Of a DNA stretch of 64,000 nt, positions 1-8,363 are shown one piece after another (the stretch's first letter is position 1; each line of letters starts with the position of its first letter). The notes under the pieces were generated by a model. It saw nothing but the letters and a program-made list of their open reading frames with translations. It was not told where the DNA came from and did no database searches. Location of the stretch: positions 248,001-312,000 of the forward strand of contig NZ_CP040748.1 of the NCBI RefSeq assembly GCF_006007965.1, given 5' to 3'. Both the position numbers and the translations under genes were made by a program. Origin of the DNA: Nocardioides jishulii (GTDB taxonomy: Bacteria > Actinomycetota > Actinomycetes > Propionibacteriales > Nocardioidaceae).

Positions 1-141
1 GATCGCCGCGACCGCCGCGTCGGCGACCTGGGGGAGCTGCGAGGTCAGCTGCTCGACCAACCCGGGCGGCAGCGACAGCCGGGGCTCCTCGGGGTAGCGA
101 GCCATCGGGTCGGGGGTGCCCGCGGCGGACGTCTCGTTCAC
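1..141 (-). CDS. PucR/CdaR-family transcriptional regulator, N-terminal fragment
   Basis: Only the first 47 codons are in the window; the gene continues past base 1. Reading the minus strand from a GTG at 141 gives an open frame starting VNETSAAGTPDPMARYPEEP and continuing with a leucine-rich stretch ending in QLPQVADAAVAAI. That opening resembles the N-terminus of PucR/CdaR-type helix-turn-helix regulators, which often sit divergently from ferredoxin reductase/desaturase pairs in actinobacteria. No DNA-binding domain can be seen because it would lie in the missing part. Family assignment is inference from a short fragment and the divergent position. Confidence 0.5.
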   Translation of the reverse strand, partial: MNETSAAGTPDPMARYPEEPRLSLPPGLVEQLTSQLPQVADAAVAAI

Positions 142-260
142 GGGCGCACCCTCGTGCGGGACGGGGCTCCGTGGAAGGCGATGAGCATCGTCGCGGCTCT
201 CCTTGGTCGTCGGTGGCTCGTTCCACCGTGCTGCTGGGGCTGAATCTGGGCCATTTTGTT

Positions 261-278
261 CGATAGGGACAATTATCG
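261..278. promoter_or_regulatory. Interrupted palindrome in the divergent promoter region
   Basis: The AT-richer stretch between the two divergent starts contains CGATA, eight bases, then TATCG, a symmetric site 60 bp upstream of the reductase start. It is a plausible operator or part of the promoter for one or both genes. No strong -35/-10 pair was identified with confidence. Confidence 0.3.
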
Positions 279-338
279 CCAGTAGGTTCACTAGTTGTGG
301 TCAGGAATCTAGTCCCTTGGGCGGTGCAGCATAGGGGC

Positions 339-1454
339 ATGACCTCGACGATGGATCGCCCCGGCCGCTTGCGCGACCGTGCCATCCGCCTGGTGGAGGC
401 CGCGACCACGCCGTTGCTGCCTGCTGACTACCTGGACCTCTTCGCCCCCCTGCGCTCCGGCGCCGAGCTCCGCGGCCGCATCGTCGGCGTGGAGCCGGAG
501 ACCGCCGACGCCGCGACCATCCTGATCAAGCCCGGTGCCGACTGGGCCGGTCACCAGCCGGGCCAGTACACGCGCATCGGCATCGACGTCGACGGCGTAC
601 GCCAGTGGCGCGCCTACTCGCTGACCCACGGTCCGCGCAACGACGGCCTGATCTCGATCACCGTCAAGGCGGTGCCCGACGGCGTCGTGAGCCACCACCT
701 GGTGCACCACTGCCCGGTCGGCAGCATCGTCCACCTCGAGCAGGCGGCCGGCGAGTTCGTGCTGCCCGACCCCAACGGCGGCAAGTTCTTGATGGTGACG
801 GCCGGTTCCGGCGTCACCCCGGTGATCGGGATGCTGCGCAACCTCTTCCCGGTGGCCGACTCGGGTGCGGTGCACCTGGAGCGCAGCAAGGGCTTCGACA
901 TCGTGGTCGTGCACGTCGCGCCCAGCGAGCCCGACTCGATCTTCCTGCGCGACCTCAAGGCGCTCGACGCGGCTGGCCTGATCCAGCTCGTCGCCCGCTA
1001 CGACGACGTGCACGGTGTGCTCGACGTCAACGCGCTCGGCGAGCTCGTCCCTGACCTGCACGCGCGTACGACGCTCGCCTGCGGCCCCGCCGGTCTGCTC
1101 GACGCGCTCACCGAGCACCACGAGCGCGCCGGCGTGCCCCTGGTGATCGAGCAGTTCCGCACCAGCCGCGTGGAGCCCGGTGAGGGCGGCACGCTCCACT
1201 TCGCGAAGAGCGAGAAGGAGCTCGTCGTCGACGGCGCCACGCCCATCCTCGACGCGGCCGAGGAGGCCGGGATGCTGATGCGTTCCGGCTGCCGCATGGG
1301 GCTGTGCATGGGCTGCCTCATCCCGATGACCGAGGGCACCGTGCGCGACCTGCGCAACGGCGAGCTCACCACTGCCATCCCCGGCGAGTCCGGGACCGTC
1401 AAGGTCCAGACCTGCATCAAGGCCGCCGCCGGGCCCTGCCACTTCGATCACTGA
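339..1454 (+). CDS. Ferredoxin reductase with C-terminal 2Fe-2S domain (desaturase electron donor)
   Basis: This 371-residue flavoprotein should pass electrons from NAD(P)H through FAD and a 2Fe-2S cluster to the desaturase encoded 19 bp downstream. An FAD-binding barrel (around QPGQYTRIGID) is followed by a nucleotide-binding fold (VTAGSGVTPVIGML) and a plant-type ferredoxin domain. The cluster ligands are visible as C318, C323, C326 and a distal C359. The architecture matches mycobacterial Rv3230c, the reductase partner of DesA3. An upstream GTG at 297 would add 14 residues with no family support, so the ATG at 339 is preferred; an ATG at 351 is also possible. Cotranscription with the desaturase is very likely. 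Confidence 0.88.
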   Translation: MTSTMDRPGRLRDRAIRLVEAATTPLLPADYLDLFAPLRSGAELRGRIVGVEPETADAATILIKPGADWAGHQPGQYTRIGIDVDGVRQWRAYSLTHGPRNDGLISITVKAVPDGVVSHHLVHHCPVGSIVHLEQAAGEFVLPDPNGGKFLMVTAGSGVTPVIGMLRNLFPVADSGAVHLERSKGFDIVVVHVAPSEPDSIFLRDLKALDAAGLIQLVARYDDVHGVLDVNALGELVPDLHARTTLACGPAGLLDALTEHHERAGVPLVIEQFRTSRVEPGEGGTLHFAKSEKELVVDGATPILDAAEEAGMLMRSGCRMGLCMGCLIPMTEGTVRDLRNGELTTAIPGESGTVKVQTCIKAAAGPCHFDH

Positions 1455-1473
1455 TCGCCGAAGGAGAGACACG

Positions 1474-2736
1474 ATGACCACCATCCAGAAGAAGGCCAAC
1501 AACCCGATCGCGCACCTGAGCAAGGAGCAGATCGCGGAGCTGGGTCGTGAGCTCGACGCGATCCGTCAGGAGATCGTCGACTCCCGCGGCGCCGACGACG
1601 CGGCGTACATCCGCAAGGTCATCAAGACGCAGCGCTACCTCGAGATGGGGTCGCGCGGCGTGCTGCTCTTCTCCATCTTCCCGCCTGCCTGGGTGCTCGG
1701 CACCGTGGGCCTGAGCGTCTCCAAGATCCTCGAGAACATGGAGATCGGCCACAACATCCTCCACGGCCAGTGGGACTGGATGCGCGACCCGAAGATCCAC
1801 TCCTCGACCTGGGAGTGGGACAACGTCACCCCGTCGGACGCGTGGAAGCACAGCCACAACGAGGTGCACCACACCTACACGAACATCGTGGGCAAGGACA
1901 ACGACCTCGGCTACGGCATCATGCGCGTCGACGAGGACCAGAAGTGGTACCCGATGTACATCGCGCAGCCGGCGTGGAACTTCATCAACGCCTGCTTCTT
2001 CCAGTACGGCATCGCTGCCTACGACCTCGAGCTCGGCAAGAACCTCTCCCGCCCGAAGGAGAAGCGTCCCGCCGACTTCGACGACCAGGTGAAGAAGGTC
2101 CTGGTCAAGATCCGCAAGCACATGACGCGTGACTACGTGATCCACCCGGTGCTGTCGATCCCCACGGGTTCCTTCGTGCCGACGATCGCTGCCAACCTGG
2201 TCGCCAACTGGGCCCGCAACATGTGGAGCCACTCGGTCATCATGTGCGGCCACTTCCCCGAGGGCGTCGAGACCTTCGAGCGCGAGATGCTCGACGAGGA
2301 CGAGACCCGGGGCGACTGGTACATCCGCCAGATGCTCGGCTCGGCCAACATCTCCGGCTCGAAGCTGATGCACATCATGACCGGCAACCTGTCGCACCAG
2401 ATCGAGCACCACCTCTTCCCGGACCTGCCCTCCAACCGCTACGCCGAGGCTGCGGTCAAGGTGAAGGCGGTCTTCGACAAGTACGAGCTCAACTACCTCG
2501 AGCGCCCGCTGGTCCCGCAGATCTACTCGGCGTGGCACAAGGTCGTCCGCCTGAGCTTCCCCAACGGCTGGCTCGAGACCACCACCGTCAAGAACCTGCC
2601 CAAGCAGGTCGGCGTGCTGGCCAAGATGGTGACCGGTGGCCGCAAGACCCGCCGCGCCCTCCAGCGCCAGCTGGACGACCAGGCCCGCCGCAGGGCCGTC
2701 AAGGTCGAGAAGGCCGAGGTCGTCGAGGCGGCCTGA
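1474..2736 (+). CDS. Membrane fatty acyl-CoA desaturase (DesA3-like)
   Basis: A 420-residue integral-membrane di-iron desaturase that introduces a double bond into long acyl chains, probably acyl-CoA, using electrons from the preceding reductase. All three histidine clusters are present: GHNILH (H93, H97), HSHNEVHH (H126, H128, H132, H133) and HQIEHH near residue 308. Hydrophobic segments lie around residues 62-85 and between the second and third clusters. The order reductase then desaturase mirrors Rv3230c-Rv3229c. An AAGGAG-type ribosome site precedes the ATG. The C-terminus is a basic, charged tail. Regiospecificity (delta-9 is usual for this group) cannot be read from sequence alone. Confidence 0.9.
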   Translation: MTTIQKKANNPIAHLSKEQIAELGRELDAIRQEIVDSRGADDAAYIRKVIKTQRYLEMGSRGVLLFSIFPPAWVLGTVGLSVSKILENMEIGHNILHGQWDWMRDPKIHSSTWEWDNVTPSDAWKHSHNEVHHTYTNIVGKDNDLGYGIMRVDEDQKWYPMYIAQPAWNFINACFFQYGIAAYDLELGKNLSRPKEKRPADFDDQVKKVLVKIRKHMTRDYVIHPVLSIPTGSFVPTIAANLVANWARNMWSHSVIMCGHFPEGVETFEREMLDEDETRGDWYIRQMLGSANISGSKLMHIMTGNLSHQIEHHLFPDLPSNRYAEAAVKVKAVFDKYELNYLERPLVPQIYSAWHKVVRLSFPNGWLETTTVKNLPKQVGVLAKMVTGGRKTRRALQRQLDDQARRRAVKVEKAEVVEAA

Positions 2737-2758
2737 CGCAGGCGCGTACGTACGCAGC

Positions 2759-2797
2759 ACGGAAGGTTCGAGTCACCGGGTGGCTCGGACCTTCCGT
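2759..2797. terminator. Hairpin terminator after the desaturase operon
   Basis: A stem with arms ACGGAAGGT and ACCTTCCGT, extended by CGAG/CTCG around an 11-base loop, lies 22 bp after the desaturase stop. There is no long T tract, which is normal for high-G+C actinobacteria. Confidence 0.7.
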
Positions 2798-2976
2798 CGT
2801 TCCTGGGTGCTGTTCTGGTCGTTGTGCCACCGTGGGGCGCCGGCCACGCGTCGTACTCGCACACCAGCGTGTGGTCGAAGAAGGTCGCACGCCGGTAGCC
2901 GACCCGGCGACGCGTCACTCCCGCGACCCCGTGAGTATGGTCTGCAGCACAGTCAGCACGAGGAGTGAGGAACGCG

Positions 2977-3204
2977 ATGAGCGAGACCAACCAGCGGGAC
3001 GCCGAGGGCACGGGGCGTACGCCGCGACGTGCGAGCCCGGTGGCCAGCATCGCGATGCTGCTGGTCGCTGGCATCGTCTGGTTCTTCCTGCACAACCTGA
3101 CCGATCTGCACGTCGTCGTGGAGCTGCTCGTCGCGGCCGTCGCCGGTGGCATCGCGGGCTTCGTGGTGCAGGAGATCGCCGGCCGGCGTCGCGGCCAGGT
3201 CTGA
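2977..3204 (+). CDS. Small membrane protein, unknown function
   Basis: A 75-residue protein with a hydrophilic N-terminus (about 25 residues) and two predicted membrane helices (SIAMLLVAGIVWFFLHNL and a glycine/valine-rich second helix), ending in a short basic tail. The ATG at 2977 is preferred over a GTG at 2965 because AGGAG at 2961-2965 sits at correct spacing. It stands alone between terminator-bounded units. No enzymatic motif is visible and I do not recognise the family. Confidence 0.65.
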   Translation: MSETNQRDAEGTGRTPRRASPVASIAMLLVAGIVWFFLHNLTDLHVVVELLVAAVAGGIAGFVVQEIAGRRRGQV

Positions 3205-3317
3205 CGGGGTTGCCACACCTCGCTCGAGGACGACCTATCCTCGACGCATGCGTACAGCCCCCAGCTCCGTCCTTCTCCTCCACGTGACCATCGGGTCGCA
3301 CGGCGGAGCGCACTGAC

Positions 3318-4883
3318 GTGGGTTGGGTGCTCGTCGCCCTCGCGGCGCTGCTGTGGGGCGCGATCGGTCCGGTCACGATCGTGGTGGTGGCCGCGTTGCT
3401 GCTCATCCCCCGGGTGAGGAACCGCGTCCCGCGACCCCGCTTCTCCTGGCGTGGCGCCGGCATCGGTGTCCTCGTGGCCAGCGTCGCCACGGCCGTGCTG
3501 GTCGCGCTGCCCGACGGCCTGCTGCCGGTCCCGGGCAACGGCGGCCTGCTGGTGACCCCGGGGTACGACGGGCGACAGGTCTCCGCGAAGCCGCTCGACG
3601 TCGACGAGCCGTCGCAGCACCCGTGGTTGGCCGACTCGCAGACCGACCGTCCCGGCCCGCTCGGTGACGACCCCGAGACCGACACGGCCTGGTACGGCCT
3701 CGAGAGCTGCCGCAGCATGCAGTTCGCCTCCAACGGCCGACTCGTCGCGATCTGCCACGACCGCCGTGGTCCGCAGCTCCACGTGCTCGACGCCGACTCG
3801 ATGCGGCCCCTCGCCACCAAGCGGCTGCCCGGCACGGCGGCGACCGACGACGCGGTGCGCGCGGACGCCTGCTCCGGTGCCCGCTTCTACCTCGACAACG
3901 GCGACCGCGCCGTGCTGGCGACCACCGACGGCCGCATCCAGGCGATCGGCACCGCCGATGCCGACGGCCAGCCCGACCTCACCGTCGACCAGACGTGGAA
4001 CCTCGTCAAGCTCATCGGCAAGGACGACTGCCTGGTGCGAGCGATGGCCGACTGGTCGGGCCGCATCTGGTGGGTCAGCTACCAGGGCCGAGTCGGCATG
4101 CTCGACACGGTCGCCGGTGGCGCCAAGGTGCTCGACCTCGAGGAGCAGATCACCCAGCCCTTCAGCGTCGACGAGTCGGGCGTCTTCGTCACCACCGACC
4201 ACGCCCTCTACCGCGTCGTCGTCGACGAGCGCGGCGAGGCCAAGGTGTCGTGGCGCACGGCGTACGACCGTGGCGTGGAGGTGAAGTCCGGCCAGATCAC
4301 CCAGGGCACCGGCTCCGGGCCGGCGCTCGTCGACGACAACCTCGTCGCGATCGCCGACAACGCCGAACCCCGCATGCACGTCGCCTTCCACGACCGCTCC
4401 ACCGGCGCGGAGGTGTGCAAGTCCGCGGTCTTCGACGGCGGTGAGAGCGCGACCGAGACCTCCTTGGTCTCCGTGGGCTCGGGCGTCATCGTGACCAACG
4501 ACCACGACCGCCGCTCGGTCGCCTCGACCCTCATGGGCTTCACCCCGACCGGCGGTGTCGCCCGCGTCGACCACCAGGAGGCCAAGTGCCGCGTGGTGTG
4601 GAGCCACCCCGTGGCCGCGGTCAGCACCCGGCCGGTGGTCTCGTGGGCGACCGGCCTCGTCTACGCGATGACGAAGCGGCCCTCGGCCTGGGGCGTCTCG
4701 GCGTGGTACCTCACTGCGCTCGACGTGCGCGACGGCGAGCACGCCTTCTCCGTACGTACGGGCACCGGGGTGCTGCACACCCCTCGGCTCAGTTTCGTGG
4801 CCCTGGGGCCTGACGGTGCGGCGTACGTCGGACACCGGAGCGGCCTGGTACGGGTGCGCGACGCGGAGCGCGCCAAGACGTGA
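3318..4883 (+). CDS. Membrane-anchored beta-propeller-like protein, unknown function
   Basis: A 521-residue protein with two N-terminal membrane helices (about residues 3-29 and 46-66) followed by a long extracytoplasmic region rich in short D/G-containing strands such as GRLVAICHDRRGPQLHVLDAD and DGRIQAIGTADADGQ, the look of a PQQ-type or WD-like beta-propeller. Several cysteines in the exported part could form disulfides. The GTG start directly follows an in-frame TGA at 3315, so no longer start is possible. It converges on the next gene, with 33 bp between the stops. Function unknown. Confidence 0.7.
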   Translation: MGWVLVALAALLWGAIGPVTIVVVAALLLIPRVRNRVPRPRFSWRGAGIGVLVASVATAVLVALPDGLLPVPGNGGLLVTPGYDGRQVSAKPLDVDEPSQHPWLADSQTDRPGPLGDDPETDTAWYGLESCRSMQFASNGRLVAICHDRRGPQLHVLDADSMRPLATKRLPGTAATDDAVRADACSGARFYLDNGDRAVLATTDGRIQAIGTADADGQPDLTVDQTWNLVKLIGKDDCLVRAMADWSGRIWWVSYQGRVGMLDTVAGGAKVLDLEEQITQPFSVDESGVFVTTDHALYRVVVDERGEAKVSWRTAYDRGVEVKSGQITQGTGSGPALVDDNLVAIADNAEPRMHVAFHDRSTGAEVCKSAVFDGGESATETSLVSVGSGVIVTNDHDRRSVASTLMGFTPTGGVARVDHQEAKCRVVWSHPVAAVSTRPVVSWATGLVYAMTKRPSAWGVSAWYLTALDVRDGEHAFSVRTGTGVLHTPRLSFVALGPDGAAYVGHRSGLVRVRDAERAKT

Positions 4884-4916
4884 CGCGCTCCGCCGCCGCA
4901 GCGTGGCCGGTGGTGC

Positions 4917-6428
4917 TCAGAACTTCTTCGTGTGGAGCGTCAGGGTCCGGCCCTTGTGCCGGGAGACCGAGAGCAGACTGACGCGCGACTTGCTGTCGCT
5001 GGCGAACTTGAAGGTGCCGTTGTTGTTGAGGCCGACGCGCACCCAGGTGCCGTTCTTCAGCCAGGCGACGCCGTTGCGACCGGCCCGGTAGGAGACCACA
5101 GGATTGCCGTTGGCCGTCATGTGCACGCTGGGGGTGAAGACCGAGAAGTAGTTGCCCGCCCTGGGGTGCACGCCGCGCACGTCCCAGGCAGCGCCGGGCT
5201 TCGCCTGGATGCCGGCGGTCACCGTGACCCACTCGGGCTTGGCCTCGGGGGAGTAGCCGAGCCCGATCATCGCGACCTTGCCGGAGTTGTTGCCGTCGAT
5301 GTCCCAGGTGTTGCCCCTGCGGCTCTGCTTCGGCGTCACGGTGCGGGCACCCCACACCCCGTTGAGGCGACGCACCGTGTACCAGGTCTCGGACCACCCC
5401 GAGTCGTATCGCGAGTCCATGAACGAGACGGTGATGTTGCCGTTGTCCGTGGCGGTGTGCGACGAGTTCATGATCAAGTTGTTGGCGGTGGCGACGACCT
5501 TCTGCGTCCTCGCTCCCTTGCTGTTCATCGTCACGGCGCGCAGGCGACCGCCGAGAGTGGTGCCTCCCCGCTCCACCCACGTGGCGGTGACCAGGCCGCC
5601 GGTGCTCACGGAGGCGTCGCCACCCTCGTCGGGCGTCCACGCCGCGTCACGGGTGTAGGGCAGCCGGGTCCAGCCCTTGCGGCCCTTCCAGTTGACGAAG
5701 TGCACCGGATGTCCCCACGCGTTGGGGTCTGACCCGTTCCACCACACGACAGTGTGGCCGTTGGGGGAGGTGTGGAGCTCCACGTTCGACGGCGTGGGCG
5801 CGGTGGCGGTGATCCACCGCTTCGAGACCTTGCCGCGCGGCGTGACCTTGGCGACCATCACCCCGGTGCGCCACGTCTTCTTGACCCGCTTCGCCGCCGT
5901 CCACGCGATGACCGCCTGACCACTGCGATCCATCGAGACAGCGACCTGGCCGGAGACGCCTCCGCCGCCGACCTGCTTGCTCCAGCCGTGGAGGCGCACG
6001 GGCTTGCTCCACTTGCCGCGCGCGGTGACGCGGCGGAACCACGGTCGTACGCCCTTGCTCCCGATCTCGCTCCAGGCCACGACGCCGGCGCCCTTGCCGT
6101 TGCGGGCGATGTCGTAGGACTGGAAGCCGTTCTTGGCGCTCACCACGGCCTTGGGCCGTGACCAGCCCTTCACCTTGGGCAACGCGGTGGCGCGGGGGTC
6201 CTCGATCCGGACCGCGTCACGCTGCTCCTGGAGCTGGGCCACCGGAGGAACGGTGTCCTTCCAGCCGGGACGCGAGCTGCGGTCGAAGGAGTCGTCGGCG
6301 GAGGCGGGAGCCAGCGGCACCAGCAGCGCGAGCGCCACGGCGGCCACGCCGGTGGCGGCCCGAGGTCGCCGGTGGGCGATGGGACGTGGGTGGGCAGAGC
6401 CCGAGAGTGTGGTCGGCATGGCAGGCAT
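4917..6428 (-). CDS. Secreted protein with repeated beta-strand blades, unknown function
   Basis: A 503-residue exported protein. Residues 1-45 form a Sec signal peptide with a basic stretch (RPIAHRRPRAATG), a hydrophobic core and a likely AXA cleavage site (APASA-DD). The remaining ~460 residues are a regular alternation of short strands such as AGVVAWSE, QAVIAWTA, HTVVWWNG and NITVSFMDS, consistent with a sialidase/BNR-like beta-propeller, but no catalytic residues of sialidases can be identified. The ATG at 6428 is the only start that keeps the signal peptide intact. Lone gene; probable extracellular binding or structural protein. Confidence 0.7.
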   Translation of the reverse strand: MPAMPTTLSGSAHPRPIAHRRPRAATGVAAVALALLVPLAPASADDSFDRSSRPGWKDTVPPVAQLQEQRDAVRIEDPRATALPKVKGWSRPKAVVSAKNGFQSYDIARNGKGAGVVAWSEIGSKGVRPWFRRVTARGKWSKPVRLHGWSKQVGGGGVSGQVAVSMDRSGQAVIAWTAAKRVKKTWRTGVMVAKVTPRGKVSKRWITATAPTPSNVELHTSPNGHTVVWWNGSDPNAWGHPVHFVNWKGRKGWTRLPYTRDAAWTPDEGGDASVSTGGLVTATWVERGGTTLGGRLRAVTMNSKGARTQKVVATANNLIMNSSHTATDNGNITVSFMDSRYDSGWSETWYTVRRLNGVWGARTVTPKQSRRGNTWDIDGNNSGKVAMIGLGYSPEAKPEWVTVTAGIQAKPGAAWDVRGVHPRAGNYFSVFTPSVHMTANGNPVVSYRAGRNGVAWLKNGTWVRVGLNNNGTFKFASDSKSRVSLLSVSRHKGRTLTLHTKKF

Positions 6429-6497
6429 TGTGTCGTACCGGAGGCATGAGCAAGGGCCGATCAGGACGGTTCATGCGCCATCTCGTCGTCCGACGGG

Positions 6498-7436
6498 TCA
6501 GTGTGGATACCGGAGCCCGACGGTGCGCTCGCTCAGCTCCCAGAGCTCGTGCTGCGCGGCCTCGTCGCGGGCGAGGTCGGAGGGGCGTACGACCGTGGGC
6601 AGCCCCCGGGTTTCGCCGCGGCCGCTGGGGCCGCAGTAGGTCGATCCGGGCAGGTCGGCGACGCAGGCCATCAGGAGGGGCCAGGCGCCGTGGGCGGCCG
6701 GCTGGGCCACCGCCTTGTGCACGGCGTCGACGATCGAGGCGGCCCCGCCGGAGGGTCGTCCGAATCGGCCGTTGGCGAAGAGCGGGGTCGCGGAGTAGCC
6801 CGGGTGGGCAGCCAGGGCCTTCACCGGCAGCCCCGCACTCCGGAGCCGCCGGTCGAGCTCGTAGGTGAAGAGCAGGTTGGCCAGCTTCGACTGCCCGTAG
6901 GCCTGGAGTCGGTTCCGTGGCGGCGGGGTCGTGCGGGGTTCCCCGAGCGGAGCGGTGCGGGCGGCGCGGTGGGCCTGGGAGCTCACGGTGACGACGCGGC
7001 CGTCCCCCGAGGCGACCAGCTGGGGAAGCAGGAGGCCGGTCAGCAGGAACGGCCCGAAGTGGTTGGTCGCCATCTGCAGGTCGAGACCTTCAACGGTGCG
7101 GTGGGGCTGCGACGCCATGACCCCGGCGTTGTTGACCAGCCCGTGCAGTGGCCCGAAGTGTTCGGCCTCGTGGGCGGCGCGGCGTACGGCCTCGAGCGAG
7201 GCCAGGTCGAGCAGCAGCTCGTCGAGGTCGGCGTCGGGCACCTCGGCGCGTACGAGGTCGACCGTGGCGGAGAGGCGTCGGGCGTTGCGGCCCGCCATGA
7301 CGACCCGGGCGCCGGCCGCGGCGAGGTCGCGCACGACGTACTGCCCGATGCCGCCGGGGCTGGTGCCCGTGACCAGGTAGGTGCGACCTGTCAGGTCGGG
7401 GATCGCCGCCGGGTGCCAGGTCGTCGCACCGCTCAC
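6498..7436 (-). CDS. Short-chain dehydrogenase/reductase
   Basis: A 312-residue NAD(P)-dependent oxidoreductase of the protochlorophyllide reductase/retinol dehydrogenase-like SDR group. The Rossmann motif TGTSPGGIG near residue 23, the NNAGVM motif and the catalytic YGQSK (Tyr and Lys) with an upstream VTVSSQAH serine are all present. The GTG start overlaps the stop of the gene upstream by 4 bp (7433-7436), so the two are translationally coupled. The substrate cannot be predicted; the partner is a mycothiol-dependent isomerase-like protein, suggesting a small detoxification unit. Confidence 0.85.
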   Translation of the reverse strand: MSGATTWHPAAIPDLTGRTYLVTGTSPGGIGQYVVRDLAAAGARVVMAGRNARRLSATVDLVRAEVPDADLDELLLDLASLEAVRRAAHEAEHFGPLHGLVNNAGVMASQPHRTVEGLDLQMATNHFGPFLLTGLLLPQLVASGDGRVVTVSSQAHRAARTAPLGEPRTTPPPRNRLQAYGQSKLANLLFTYELDRRLRSAGLPVKALAAHPGYSATPLFANGRFGRPSGGAASIVDAVHKAVAQPAAHGAWPLLMACVADLPGSTYCGPSGRGETRGLPTVVRPSDLARDEAAQHELWELSERTVGLRYPH

Positions 7437-8239
7437 GGCGTCACGGCCATGGTGGCGAGGACGCGCTGCGCCACCTCCTCGTCGCCTCCCACGCCGACCG
7501 TCACCTGGTCGACGGGACGACGTCCACCGGCCAGTAGCGCGAACGACTCACGGCTGAAGGTCAGGGTCACGTCGGCGTCGTCGGGCACCTCGGTGAGCCC
7601 CTCGCCGCGCCCCGCGTCGGTGACCTGCCAGGCGCGCGGTGCGTGGCCGTCGATCTCGACGCGCAGCGTGGTGCCGGGCGTGGCCTGGGCGCGCTTGCCG
7701 AGGACGAGGCCGAGGGTGTCGGAGAGGTGGTCGACGGTGTGCTGGGCGCCCGGGGAGTCGAAGGTGCCCGGACGGCCGGTCGCGCGGCGGATGTCCTGCT
7801 CGTGCATCCACAGGTCGATGGGCCGGTTGGTCCACAACGTGCGGTTGGTCCAGCCGACCGCCCCGAACGGTCCGAGAGCCGGGGCGTCCGCGACCGGCGT
7901 GGTGTCGGCGAGGATCGCGGTGTGGGTCGCGGTCGCCGACTCGCGGATCTCGTTGACCAGGTCGTCGGTCGAGTGGCCCCGCCGGGAGACGATGCCCTGC
8001 TCGGTGAACTGCCCCATCGGGTTGCGGACGTGGGGGACCTCGCCCAGCTCGACGTGCTCGTGGCGACCGCCGGAGAGGACGTGCTCCAGGTGGGCGGTGT
8101 GTGCGGCGACGTCGCGCACGCTCCAGCCGGGAAGGTCGGTCGGGGCCGACCACTCCTCCTCGGTCAGCTCCTCCAACAGGTGGGTGAAGTCGTCGATCGA
8201 GCTCCACCACAGGTCGACGTACGGCGTCAGGTCGGTCAT
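7433..8239 (-). CDS. Maleylpyruvate isomerase-family (TIGR03083/DinB-like) protein
   Basis: A 268-residue protein of the mycothiol-dependent maleylpyruvate isomerase family. The N-terminal four-helix DinB-like domain carries the metal-site pattern HTAHLEH around residue 45-52 and WMHEQDIR near residue 140. A C-terminal domain (about 170-268) has the sterol-carrier-like fold common in this group. These proteins often use mycothiol as cofactor or thiol donor, but many have unknown substrates. It is the first gene of a two-gene operon with the SDR. Confidence 0.8.
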   Translation of the reverse strand: MTDLTPYVDLWWSSIDDFTHLLEELTEEEWSAPTDLPGWSVRDVAAHTAHLEHVLSGGRHEHVELGEVPHVRNPMGQFTEQGIVSRRGHSTDDLVNEIRESATATHTAILADTTPVADAPALGPFGAVGWTNRTLWTNRPIDLWMHEQDIRRATGRPGTFDSPGAQHTVDHLSDTLGLVLGKRAQATPGTTLRVEIDGHAPRAWQVTDAGRGEGLTEVPDDADVTLTFSRESFALLAGGRRPVDQVTVGVGGDEEVAQRVLATMAVTP

Positions 8240-8363
8240 GCGGACACCCTAGGGGTGGGCGCCGACGCGGGACAGGTCCGCGGCCCGGAAGCGGCGACGG
8301 CCGTCGGTCAAACCCGTTAGCCTCGCCCCGTCGCGCTGGACGGCGTGGATCGAGGGGGAGTCG

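Noticed and set aside
309-1523. 404-codon open frame antisense to the ferredoxin reductase
   Set aside because: It is a mirror-frame shadow of a strong family match on the plus strand; low-complexity His/Asp/Val-rich translation and no ribosome site.
3249-3317. 22-codon upstream frame ending directly before the GTG at 3318
   Set aside because: It could be a coupled leader peptide, but it has no clear ribosome site and no recognisable sequence, so it is not annotated.
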